From NCBI RefSeq assembly GCF_900143285.1, contig NZ_FRDN01000007.1, forward strand, positions 286,371-350,370: 64,000 nucleotides of DNA, given 5' to 3'. This document shows, piece by piece, positions 43,923 to 52,140 of this stretch. The notes beneath the pieces are model-generated. The model ran no database searches, was not told the DNA's origin, and was given only the letters and a program-made list of their open reading frames with translations. Each line of letters opens with the position of its first letter. Positions within the stretch are counted from its first letter, which is position 1. The position numbers were made by a program, and so were the translations under genes. Origin of the DNA: Desulfitobacterium chlororespirans DSM 11544 (GTDB lineage Bacteria > Bacillota > Desulfitobacteriia > Desulfitobacteriales > Desulfitobacteriaceae).

Positions 43923-45143
43923 CTAACATTTTTTAATCGGTATGGTTATAAACTCTATAGTGCCTGCCGCTCGCTGAATTTTGTATTTTCTTCTAAATTT
44001 AGAAATATATCGGGTGTGATCAAAACTCCCCCGCAAATATTCATAGATTTTTATACTCAAATAATTTTTGATAAATTCCGGTTGGTAAACAATCCTTATT
44101 TGGGCTTTGTCTGTTGATTTAAAGATAAATATATTTTTTTGAGGATTCTCTCCATGCCGTAAATCATGCTCAGTTCCCAAACTTTCAATATGTTTAAGAA
44201 GACCTTCTTGAGATTTTAAGAAGTTATTCTTGATTTCATTATCTAACCTTTGATAAAGCTCCCTTGTTGCTTCTATCACTTCTTTCAATTTCCCAGGCGG
44301 TTCAGAAGAGAACTGATTTGATTCTTTCGGCACCTTCACCAAGATATGTTCTTTAAAACGATGCCACAATATATCCCATACCGAATTAAGACCTACTAAA
44401 CCTTCATCTTCCCATATGCAATCCGGAAATTCAGGCTCCAGATTGTTCCTCCGCTTGAACTGAGCCCAATCCTCCTCGAGTCCTTCATCTAGCTTTTCAA
44501 ATATATCCACATATTTTTCGAATAGACCCCAGTTAATATCTACTGGCATCTGAGGAATTTTAATCAGTTCATCCGTATCTTCGAAGATATAATAAAGGGG
44601 AATATTTTTAAGCATTCCGAGCATTGAAAGGTAAGGAATAAGCGCTTTATATCCTCCGGTAATATTAAACAAATCACCATTGCCAAAGTCTTGAGCATCT
44701 AAGTATCGTGCTAATCTAGACACCCCTTCCTTTTCAAACAACTTCCGTTTTCTTATCTGAAGGTTTTTAATCACATCGTTTTCCGGATCAAAGATTACGC
44801 TAATTTGACAATTGTTGATTATCTTTCCTTGAAGCTCATCTCGAATAATTTCTGCCGCTAAACGGGATAATATGGTGTCTGTCGCCACTAACTGTACTAA
44901 AATATTATCATGCACTTCTTTTTGAATCTTTAAAATGCTTTTAATTTCTGCTGATGCCGTATTATTCTTCTTTACCCAACTTGATAGAACATCTTTTAAT
45001 GGTTTAATCCGCTCAAGTTGATCATCCCATTGCCAATTCAAACTATTTTCTATCTGCTTGAAGTGAGCATCAATGTCTCCATGCTTTTCTTTAATATAAT
45101 TTGTAAATATAGAAGCGCCTACCATTGTCATAACCCGCATCAT
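43923..45143 (-). CDS. CARF-domain CRISPR ancillary effector, possible RelE-like C-terminus
   Basis: 406 residues. Residues about 70-200 look like a CARF sensor of the APE2256/TIGR02619 type: QLVATDTILSRLAAEII, FDPENDV, and the ligand-loop FNITGGYKALIPYLSMLG. The region 200-320 is helical. The last ~85 residues (HDLRHGENPQK, IFIFKSTDKAQIRIVYQP, SIKIYEYLRGSFDHTRYI) resemble RelE/ParE-fold toxins, as in CARF-RelE mRNA interferases activated by cyclic oligoadenylate. That C-terminal assignment is tentative. Placed between cmr3 (4-bp overlap) and cmr4, so it belongs to the Cmr operon. Confidence 0.75.
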   Translation of the reverse strand: MMRVMTMVGASIFTNYIKEKHGDIDAHFKQIENSLNWQWDDQLERIKPLKDVLSSWVKKNNTASAEIKSILKIQKEVHDNILVQLVATDTILSRLAAEIIRDELQGKIINNCQISVIFDPENDVIKNLQIRKRKLFEKEGVSRLARYLDAQDFGNGDLFNITGGYKALIPYLSMLGMLKNIPLYYIFEDTDELIKIPQMPVDINWGLFEKYVDIFEKLDEGLEEDWAQFKRRNNLEPEFPDCIWEDEGLVGLNSVWDILWHRFKEHILVKVPKESNQFSSEPPGKLKEVIEATRELYQRLDNEIKNNFLKSQEGLLKHIESLGTEHDLRHGENPQKNIFIFKSTDKAQIRIVYQPEFIKNYLSIKIYEYLRGSFDHTRYISKFRRKYKIQRAAGTIEFITIPIKKC

Positions 45144-46180
45144 CTTATTTCTCCCATATAGGCCAGTCCAAACCCCTGTTCAGCCAAATTATCCGATATG
45201 TTTTTTCCATGGAAACTTTGAATTACCTCTTCCCACTGTCCTTCTATAATTTCGAAATAATAAACGCTTCCCGCTGGAACTGCTTTTTGCATGGGCTTAG
45301 GCCTTTTCTGTTTCATATCGAATCCGCCGATAAAAACAGGGCGACCGACGGCTGCCGCGAGCATTTTTACATGTATCCCTTGGTAAACCCCTTCCAGTGT
45401 GTTCTGATCCATCCACTGAGGGATCCATCCTTTGCCATAGATTGCCGGCGTAGCCAGATACAGTTTGAACCGTTTGCTCTCACTTTGAGGCGCAGGAATT
45501 GGTCTCATTGAAATCGGTTTACAAATTGCCCCCTTTCCTTCCCCTCCCAATTTGATAAATCCCTCCTGTGGTAAACTGATACCCGTGTAACCAACCACAA
45601 AAGATGCCTTATCCATTCGGCGCATATCTACCCGGTAAAGCATATGCTCTTGACTGGAGTGGGTTTGTTTGCTTCGTGTTATACCGATTTTCGGCTCGTT
45701 ATGAATATAGTCACTTAATTTTTTATAGTAAAATTCTTCAGCCCCTGAGTTTAGATATTCTTTAAATGTTACCGAATCAAGATAACCCTCTAAATCCTGC
45801 TCAACTTCCTCCTGATTTTTGGGCTGTAAAAGAAAGGACATCGGGGAGCTGTTAACCCCATCGTTTTTTATGAGAGAGAGAAGACATGCCTTACTATTCC
45901 GGGATTTTTTGGGAGTCACGCAATCTAAGGGCATCGGGAAACAGATATCCTGACCCAGTTTCATAAACAAACCGTTAATTATTAGAGCAGCAGTAGGGTC
46001 GTCAGGTAGCTGGGCTTTGGCAAAACTCTCCATATGATTGGAAAAGTAGACACTGCGCAAGGCCCCGTAGAAAACAGCCGGAGACGGAGGAAAGTTGCTG
46101 TTTGCCCATGTGTCCTCTCCTTTGGCAAAAGATTTACCGTCGCGAAAAAAAAGAGTATCCAATGCTTCAATTTCCAGCAT
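45140..46180 (-). CDS. cmr3: Type III-B RAMP Cmr3
   Basis: 346 residues from ATG 46180 (GAGAGGTGATT upstream, overlapping the end of cmr2). Typical Cmr3 start LEIEALDTLFFRDGKSFAKG and FPPSPAVFYGALRSVYFSNH; TPAIYGKGWIPQWM and GSVYYFEIIEG near the end. It binds the crRNA 5' handle and contacts Cmr2. The longer open frame into cmr2 lacks a ribosome site. Confidence 0.92.
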   Translation of the reverse strand: MLEIEALDTLFFRDGKSFAKGEDTWANSNFPPSPAVFYGALRSVYFSNHMESFAKAQLPDDPTAALIINGLFMKLGQDICFPMPLDCVTPKKSRNSKACLLSLIKNDGVNSSPMSFLLQPKNQEEVEQDLEGYLDSVTFKEYLNSGAEEFYYKKLSDYIHNEPKIGITRSKQTHSSQEHMLYRVDMRRMDKASFVVGYTGISLPQEGFIKLGGEGKGAICKPISMRPIPAPQSESKRFKLYLATPAIYGKGWIPQWMDQNTLEGVYQGIHVKMLAAAVGRPVFIGGFDMKQKRPKPMQKAVPAGSVYYFEIIEGQWEEVIQSFHGKNISDNLAEQGFGLAYMGEIR

Positions 46181-46182
46181 AG

Positions 46183-47901
46183 CTAAATCACCTCTCTTTG
46201 CAGGAATGTTACAATATTTAAAACACTCAAGAAATCCATCGGGTTTTTGCATGAGAAATACAGTTTACTAAGATCCTCTGTCAAAACATTGACCAAATCT
46301 GTTCTTCTGTTCTCAAATCTTTCTCTATCCTCTCCTATCAGTTTTTCAACTGTAACAGACCTTCCAACCAATCTCTTTATCTCCGCTTTTATGATAAGGT
46401 CGGCGTGGTCAAAGGTATTTCCGTCCGACTCAAAAAGTTTGAGAAAAATTTGATTAAGCTGTTTTATAAATGTCGTAGAAACGTCTTCTTTCTTGACACG
46501 CTCCATTAATCTTTCAATCAGCTGAGGTATCCACAAATCATTGCTTCGCCATTTCAAACGGGTCATTTGAGTTTCGCCGGAATGTTTCAAAACGGCTATA
46601 CCGAAAGCATCTTTGTGTGTATCTATCTCTTTCGCCCACTTTTCCATCTTCTTTGCCCATTTTAAAACTTCAGACAAAGGCGTTTTATAATGAGCAATCG
46701 CTATTCCCGCAGAAAACGTAGGTCTATCTTCTGTATATTCCTGGATATTCAATCTTCCAAACCGCTCTCTCAACTCAACCATAACTTTTAAAAGATAGTT
46801 TATATTGATGAACCCTAAAAAGTCTTCCCCTCCCGCATAAATAACTCTACCCCTGGGTTCAATAAGTATTTTTTGCACCTCATCGGCAAAATCAACCATC
46901 CGGGCGCTTAATGCACTATGGAAGTCATATTGAGAAACCCCCGCTTTTAAATGAGGTTCCCCGTACCATTTCCCCATATCATCTCCATCAAAAAGCATAA
47001 TGGCGTAATAAGGGGAGCAATGAATTTTATGCTCCTTTATTAACGCGGCTGCTTGAATGGTTTCTTTATTTAAGCTGTCTGATTTTTCTTCAGCGGAAGA
47101 ATTTTCTACCAGCTTAAATAGGGCCAACTCTTCAACACCTTTCCAAATCCTTTGGTGATCCGGTCTTTCCTTTTTCAGCCGTTCTCCTGCCTCCATCAAT
47201 GCAATCCGAGCAGTTGACGGAAAACTGCTATCAAAATCTTCCTTAAAATATGGGCCTAAACAGCGTTTTATAAAGTTCGCTGCGTCCAACCCTTCATTAT
47301 CATCTATCAAACGAATCGGAAAACTCCGGGGCAAGGCCGATCCGGTAGGCCCTCTTTCTCCGCCTCTATCTTTTCGGTAGAATACAATATTATGTTCGCC
47401 GCTGACGGAACACTTCTTCCCAGGTGCTTCAGTTATTTGCTCAAATATTTTTGTACCCTTTATGGTTCTTAATCCCGCTATAATGCTCCGATAATTATCA
47501 AGATAATCCGATTGGCCCCATGGCTGAAATAACCAATAGAATTCCAAATGTTGCGCTATCTGTTCCTTGAATTCAGTAGATTCTTCTAAAGAAAAACTTG
47601 CTAGGACTCCATTGGCTATAGTCCGAAACTCGTGTTGTACAGCGCCTTGTATCGACTGTCCTATAGCTTTAAGCTTTTCGTTGTCGCTTTCAGAGAAATA
47701 AGCTAAAAGCCGATTAGGAATAGATCTTTTATGCGGATCAGGAAATATGATTTCGCCGCCTAACTCAATTGTCTTTTTAACAGCAATATCCGCAAGGTGA
47801 GAAAGCAAGTAACTGCCTGCGTAAAGATCCTGGGTTTTACGTGCCTGAAAAATAAAGGACTGTACGGGGCCCAGGGTGAATAAAAAAAGCGTTTTATTCA
47901 T
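46183..47901 (-). CDS. cmr2: Type III-B Cas10/Cmr2, short form without HD nuclease domain
   Basis: 572 residues, much shorter than typical ~850-1,000-residue Cmr2. It begins directly with the palm region LFLFTLGPVQSFIFQARKTQ; no HD motif precedes it. The palm metal site IMLFDGDDMGKWYG (~301-314) and the cyclase motif YAGGEDFLGF (GGED at 357-360, in place of GGDD) are present. It should make cyclic oligoadenylates on target RNA binding but lack ssDNase activity. This makes the CARF protein in the same operon the likely executor. Overlaps cmr1 by 4 bp. Confidence 0.9.
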   Translation of the reverse strand: MNKTLFLFTLGPVQSFIFQARKTQDLYAGSYLLSHLADIAVKKTIELGGEIIFPDPHKRSIPNRLLAYFSESDNEKLKAIGQSIQGAVQHEFRTIANGVLASFSLEESTEFKEQIAQHLEFYWLFQPWGQSDYLDNYRSIIAGLRTIKGTKIFEQITEAPGKKCSVSGEHNIVFYRKDRGGERGPTGSALPRSFPIRLIDDNEGLDAANFIKRCLGPYFKEDFDSSFPSTARIALMEAGERLKKERPDHQRIWKGVEELALFKLVENSSAEEKSDSLNKETIQAAALIKEHKIHCSPYYAIMLFDGDDMGKWYGEPHLKAGVSQYDFHSALSARMVDFADEVQKILIEPRGRVIYAGGEDFLGFININYLLKVMVELRERFGRLNIQEYTEDRPTFSAGIAIAHYKTPLSEVLKWAKKMEKWAKEIDTHKDAFGIAVLKHSGETQMTRLKWRSNDLWIPQLIERLMERVKKEDVSTTFIKQLNQIFLKLFESDGNTFDHADLIIKAEIKRLVGRSVTVEKLIGEDRERFENRRTDLVNVLTEDLSKLYFSCKNPMDFLSVLNIVTFLQREVI

Positions 47902-48770
47902 AGAATCGCCTCCTTAAACTCCCTTTGCTTGTTTTTTCCAACAGGATGAAAGCCCTCTTGGAAAGCAACGTGTAACGTCGTAACCAAAGGATGATAATTC
48001 TCTCCCAGTTTGATTACAGAAACATATACAGGAGAAGCTAGCCTCTTATCAAAGTGTGCAAATCCTGTGTATTCTGAGCCGCCATCCAAACAAACCTGGT
48101 GAGAAACTTGTCCAATCTTCTTTAGCAAATTATTGTAATCGGAATAGGACTTACCGATTTCTACAGTCTCTATGTAAGGATATTCACTTGGAAAAGTACC
48201 GAAAAAAGATAGTTTGTTCTCCTCTCGTTTGACCTCACATTCTTCATTAACAAGAGCTATTAAAGCTGAAATTCCCTCTATATTTTTAGGTGTAACATAC
48301 TCCTCATTATTTTTTTCCAAAATCAATATGGAGCCGAATCCACGTCTGACTCTTTTCCCTATTCCTCCCAACAATAATGTGGTCTCAAGTAAATGTTCAT
48401 AATAAGTATGTTCGGAGCTTGGTAAAAAATCGCTTAGAATAATATCTATTTCAGAACCGGGCACAAACGCACTCGATATTCCTTTATCTTTATGAGGCAA
48501 AAGATTTTCTCTTCTCGTTACTATACTTTTGGAAATTAATCTTAGATTTACAGGAGATCTACCTATGTCAATATTGCTACTTCCAAAAAGGGAAGCCTCC
48601 TTTTTTCTCAGTTCATCCAAAGATAAATTTCTATTAATCGCCCTCCACCAAAAGCGCATTGCCCCTTTCAGCGAAGAAGCCCGCAATTCTGGTTCATTAG
48701 ATCTGCCGTATAAAAACATTGGCGTGATTAATCTGCATTTGTAAACAGTTTTATTGAGCTCTTTGAGCAT
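47898..48770 (-). CDS. cmr1: Type III-B RAMP Cmr1
   Basis: 290 residues: TVYKCRLITPMFLYGRSNEP, then LRASSLKGAMRFWWRAINRN, the classic Cmr1 start, and GGIGKRVRRGFGSILIL. Caps the 3' end of the complex. First gene of the operon cmr1-cmr2-cmr3-CARF-cmr4-cmr5-cmr6, all overlapping or close. GGAGGGAAC-like ribosome site before ATG 48770. Confidence 0.92.
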   Translation of the reverse strand: MLKELNKTVYKCRLITPMFLYGRSNEPELRASSLKGAMRFWWRAINRNLSLDELRKKEASLFGSSNIDIGRSPVNLRLISKSIVTRRENLLPHKDKGISSAFVPGSEIDIILSDFLPSSEHTYYEHLLETTLLLGGIGKRVRRGFGSILILEKNNEEYVTPKNIEGISALIALVNEECEVKREENKLSFFGTFPSEYPYIETVEIGKSYSDYNNLLKKIGQVSHQVCLDGGSEYTGFAHFDKRLASPVYVSVIKLGENYHPLVTTLHVAFQEGFHPVGKNKQREFKEAIL

Positions 48771-48985
48771 CTATGTTCCTCCCTCGAAAAATTCCATTTA
48801 TTAAAACATTCATCAAATCTCTTCCATGGTAAAATATTCTACAAAAAAATACTCATACCTCCTTAATGTGGTTTTAAATAAACGAAAAAAGGAGGTGTTT
48901 CAAAGTGTTTCCATATCTTTTATGGTTCTACCAGATAGACTTAGGCCAAAGCATAAAACTATTACCAAAGCAATTTTTAGCAAAC
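48771..48985. other. Intergenic stretch upstream of the Cmr operon
   Basis: AT-rich, presumably holding the cmr promoter; I see no consensus pair. A plus-strand GTG at 48905 with AAAGGAGGTG upstream opens a frame (MFPYLLWFYQIDLGQ) that runs through the palindromic element at 48986, so it is more likely a remnant than a gene. Confidence 0.3.
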
Positions 48986-49035
48986 AAAAGTCTGTCCGAA
49001 ATTGGTACGCGCGTACCGATTTCGGACAGACTTTT
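48986..49035. repeat. Palindromic element copy 3
   Basis: 50 bp, arms AAAAGTCTGTCCGAAAT and complement around GGTACGCGCGTACC; one mismatch next to the core. Ends in TTTT on both strands, so terminator-like. Confidence 0.85.
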
Positions 49036-49088
49036 CTCTCAGCCTATAACTGTTATAAGGATTGATACCTGCGGATGAGAGATTACCA

Positions 49089-49150
49089 ATTTCAAGCCCT
49101 CACAAAGTAAGCCAAAAACCATTTACCCGTACCAAATCAACCATAAAGCC
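49089..49150 (-). other. Relic of a CRISPR repeat-leader junction
   Basis: TTTCAAGCCCTCA, GTAAGCC and AAAAACCATTTACCCG align with repeat plus leader start (TTTCAATCCCTCA, GTAAGCT, AACAACCCATTTCACCCG), with several changes and one inserted base. ACCAAATCAACCATAAAGCC then resembles the leader. No intact array remains beside it, so it marks a lost array. Confidence 0.6.
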
Positions 49151-49163
49151 AGTAATTCTAATT

Positions 49164-49313
49164 TCACTTCATAAAAAAATCGTCGTAAGCAATCATCTTC
49201 AGGATGCCCAGCGTGATGGAGAAAGTGAATACATTGAGACACAGGATGTTTCTCGAACTATTTTACCCGCTTCAGTTGATGAAAAACTACCGAATAGACG
49301 GTGGCTTTTGTCA
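49164..49313. pseudogene. Fused remnant of the XRE / small-protein module
   Basis: The minus strand encodes only the XRE C-terminus (IAYDDFFMK, stop at 49164). From about 49194 the plus strand encodes LQDAQRDGESEYIETQDVSR and TILPASVDEKLP, the second half of the small protein at 59252-59440. The sequence between the two genes and their 5' halves has been deleted. AGACGGTGGCTTTT still matches the 3' flank of the intact copy. Confidence 0.75.
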
Positions 49314-49387
49314 AGAAATTGGTTATTGTCGAAAAGTACTCTCACTTGAAACAGTTGAACTATCCCCAGACCCTCCTTCATTCATAA

Positions 49388-49437
49388 AAAGGTCTGTCCG
49401 AAATTAGTATGCGCGTACTGATTTCAGACAGACCTTT
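49388..49437. repeat. Palindromic element copy 4
   Basis: 50 bp, arms AAAGGTCTGTC with complement, core altered to AGTATGCGCGTACT, with further changes near the 3' arm (TTCAGAC). The most divergent of the well-formed copies; lies 45 bp left of array 5. Confidence 0.8.
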
Positions 49438-49482
49438 CCTTCTACGTAGTTAAGCTTGGAATGGAATGATCGATACTTGGCA

Positions 49483-50366
49483 GTTTCAATTCCTCATAGG
49501 TAAACTAACAACGTGGATGGGAAGATTGATTTCGACGGTGCCCTGGCTGTTTCAATCCCTTATAGGTAAGCTAACAACTATCGATGAGAAACTTGCTGCA
49601 GCCGTTCAGCTTGCGTTTCAATCCCTCATAGGTAAGCTAACAACTCCGGAGAGACCTCATCCGTCCCCTGGTACTCTTGTTTCAATTCCTTATAGGTAAG
49701 CTAACAACGGAATTGGTTAAACCATATATTTAGTTAGTAGGTGGTTTCAATTCCTTATAGGTAAGCTAACAACTTTCGAATGAAGCCTTGAGGGCCGCCC
49801 GGCGCGATGTTTCAATCCCTCATAGGTAAGCTAACAACATGAACCTTAGGCCGTTAACTAAACGGGCTGCAGGAAGTTTCAATCCCTCATAGGTAAGCTA
49901 ACAACGGAAGAGGCCGAAAGGAGAAAAGAGATGTTATCATCGTTTCAATCCCTCATAGGTAAGCTAACAACTACCACGGGTGACAATTGCTTCTCCACCA
50001 CTGCCCATGTTTCAATCCCTCATAGGTAAGCTAACAACGCTTATATGCAGCATGGGATACAGACAAATATGAAGTTTCAATCCCTCATAGGTAAGCTAAC
50101 AACGATGGCGGAGCGCGGAGAGATGCCAAGGATAGAGGGTTTCAATCCCTCATAGGTAAGCTAACAACCTGTGCCAAGTGTGCGTCAGGAAGTTATACGA
50201 TACTGTGTTTCAATCCCTCATAGGTAAGCTAACAACGAAACGTGCGCGGTCAAGCTCAAGCTTCGAACACGGTTTCAATCCCTCATAGGTAAGCTAACAA
50301 CACTACTCAACCGGCTTTCCCTCGCTGTATTTCAGGGTTTCAATCCCTCATAGGTAAGCTAACAAC
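49483..50366 (-). CRISPR. CRISPR array 5, 14 repeats / 13 spacers
   Basis: 30-bp repeats of the GTTGTTAGC...GGATTGAAAC type. Copies 6-14 (leader side) are uniform GGGATTG; the distal copies mix GGAATTG and TTATAGG versions, and the leftmost has AAACTAAC instead of AAGCTAAC. Leader on the right, between the array and cas6. Confidence 0.98.
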
Positions 50367-50509
50367 CCATTTCACCAGCATTAAATAAGCCATTACAGCC
50401 ATTGACCAAAATTAACCAAATCAGCACTTCTCTTCTTAGCCCGCTTATTTAGCCATATTCTTTGTCGTCGATCCCCGGGCATTTTTACCTCACTGCACAT
50501 CGACGACAA
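50367..50509 (-). promoter_or_regulatory. CRISPR leader 5
   Basis: Begins CCATTTCACCAGCATTAAAT. Inverted repeat TTGTCGTCGAT (50462-50472) and ATCGACGACAA (50499-50509), near edge 95 bp from the repeat. The region 50510-50714 holds nothing else that I recognise. Confidence 0.85.
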
Positions 50510-50714
50510 GAGCTACGATTAAAACCTAGCCTTTTATCCTCCCCCTAATCTAGTGGTAGAAGTAATAAACCGGCTAGTTTATCTAAATCGAAATCAGGCC
50601 CATCTCTCATGTTAATATTAGCACAGCAAGGGATTAGATCAAAATCGAAATTCTGGGATTGTTGAAAAAGTAAACTCTTTAATACTAAACTCCAGTATCA
50701 CTTTGCCAGGAAAA

Positions 50715-50758
50715 GGTCCGTCCGAAATAGGTACGCGCGTACCTATTTCGGACAGACC
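50715..50758. repeat. Palindromic element copy 5
   Basis: 44 bp, GGTCCGTCCGAAATAGG against its complement with one G-A mismatch in the arm (CCGTCC versus GGACAG). Lies 15 bp from the cas6 stop, so it may act as cas6 terminator. Confidence 0.85.
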
Positions 50759-50773
50759 CAGCGACGACGTTTA

Positions 50774-51514
50774 CTATCCATTGATAATCTCCACACACCC
50801 AAACCCCTGGCTGTTCTTACTTCCTATTCCTCCATCGACGGCCAATTGAAGCAGCTCTTTCGGCCCCGATAAAAACAGCTTACCGGCATACCCTTTAATT
50901 ACCGTGTTTTTATAATTGACGATCCTCATCCTTTGTATACCCAGCGGTCGTATTTCCACTTCCCCTTCCGGTCCTTCTGATCCATAAAGGGCCCGGTATT
51001 TCTTGCGCAGATTTTCATTGAATAAACGGCTATAATCCGTTTCCCCCGGTTGAAAGTAGACCGTATACTTCCTGCCATCCGGCCTGAGCAGCGTACTGTA
51101 CAGCACCACCGGGGAAAGGGTTCTCACCATAACCTTATTTTCTCTCACCTTATACTGACCGGCACTTATTCTATCGATCTCCAGCTCCTGGGGCCCTAAG
51201 CGCATAACCCCTTTTGTAAGCAGCACATTGACCAGGGACTGACAAAAATCCTGCAACGGAGAGGATACCGTCAACTTCAGCTCTCCTTCAAAAGCAATCC
51301 TTTTATTCACCCTATCCATTTGATACATACCCTGGATTAAAGAAAAACAAAACATCTTAAAGGCGCGGTTTCCGTCGCTATAGCCCTTCTCATGCAAAAA
51401 AGCCGCCAGCTCCTGATCAATGGAATTGTATAACGCTGCCTGAACCAAATAATTATAGTGAATAGGCAATACAACCGGTTCCCTCAAAGGTTTAAAATAA
51501 ATCTCTAAATTCAT
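50774..51514 (-). CDS. cas6: CRISPR RNA endonuclease Cas6
   Basis: 246 residues from ATG 51514; the longer frame to 51559 runs towards a relic repeat. Cas6 fold: MNLEIYFKPLREPVVLPIHY, HYNYLVQAALYNSI and the C-terminal glycine-rich loop AVDGGIGSKNSQGFGCVEII. It cuts each repeat to leave an 8-nt 5' tag. It is the only Cas6 in the window and must serve both the type I-B and type III-B complexes. It is detached from cas8b by 12 kb of inserted material. Confidence 0.93.
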   Translation of the reverse strand: MNLEIYFKPLREPVVLPIHYNYLVQAALYNSIDQELAAFLHEKGYSDGNRAFKMFCFSLIQGMYQMDRVNKRIAFEGELKLTVSSPLQDFCQSLVNVLLTKGVMRLGPQELEIDRISAGQYKVRENKVMVRTLSPVVLYSTLLRPDGRKYTVYFQPGETDYSRLFNENLRKKYRALYGSEGPEGEVEIRPLGIQRMRIVNYKNTVIKGYAGKLFLSGPKELLQLAVDGGIGSKNSQGFGCVEIING

Positions 51515-51563
51515 TTTCTGCCACTCCCCATCCTTCCTCGGTATGGCCTGAATTAACAACCAC

Positions 51564-51660
51564 GTTTCAATTCCTCATAGGCAAGCTAACAACATAACGT
51601 CATGAAGACTGCACCGACAACGACCACGATGTTTCAATCCCTCATAGGCAGACTAAAGAC
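51564..51660 (-). CRISPR. Two-repeat CRISPR relic
   Basis: Repeats at 51564-51593 (GGCAAGC instead of GGTAAGC) and 51631-51660 (ending GCAGACTAAAGAC) with a 37-bp spacer. To the right, CATCCTTACCTTACTCCAT and ACCGACGGCAA (51686-51696) are the remains of a leader whose first ~65 bp are deleted. Probably not functional. Confidence 0.8.
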
Positions 51661-51895
51661 CCAGAGCATCCTTACCTTACTCCATACCGACGGCAAATTC
51701 ACATAATTAAACCTAACCCATGCCCTTCTAACATCCGCCCGTCCCCTACCCTTCCTGATAATGTTAGCATATGGAACACTAAAATCAAAGACAGCAGTCC
51801 TTTAAGCCTTCCTATTCAACTATTCCAACTATCCCGAACCAGACAGGACAGGACCTTGATTCTTTCATCCTTCTCCCTCCCGGCTTTGCCCCTAT

Positions 51896-51961
51896 GACTA
51901 TACGGTTTTGTGAACTATACGGTATACGATGAAGCAGCCACAGAATCAATACCCGGAGGTA
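51896..51961 (+). other. Relic copy of the MerR/flavoprotein promoter region
   Basis: GACTATACGGTTTTGTGAAC, GGTATACGATG, CAGCCACAGAATCAATACCC and GGAGGT match 61304-61372 (GACTATACGACTTTGTGAAA, GGTATACTATG, CAACCACAGAGTCAATACCC, GGAGGT) up to the ribosome site. The coding part is absent; a degenerate palindromic element follows at once. The flank 51700-51895 also resembles the region right of leader 4 (ATAATGTTAGCATAT). Confidence 0.7.
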
Positions 51962-52005
51962 TCTGTCCGAAAGCAGTACGCTCTGCTAATTTCTGACAGA
52001 CCTCT
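51956..52005. repeat. Palindromic element copy 6 (degenerate)
   Basis: TCTGTCCGAAAGCAGTACGC and CTCTGCTAATTTCTGACAGA keep the element's layout but pairing is partly lost. The region 52006-52140 contains a further repeat-leader-like scrap (AGCTGCCAACCCCATTTACC at 52111-52130) and no gene. Confidence 0.6.
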
Positions 52006-52140
52006 GTTATAAAGCCACTCTATACCTTTAAGACAGTTGCTTCCGCTCCCTTGAACCGCTCTGCTTCCGTCTATTTTATTACCCTATACCAGCAGGCCGG
52101 ACACCATTCTAGCTGCCAACCCCATTTACCCTTAAGTGAG

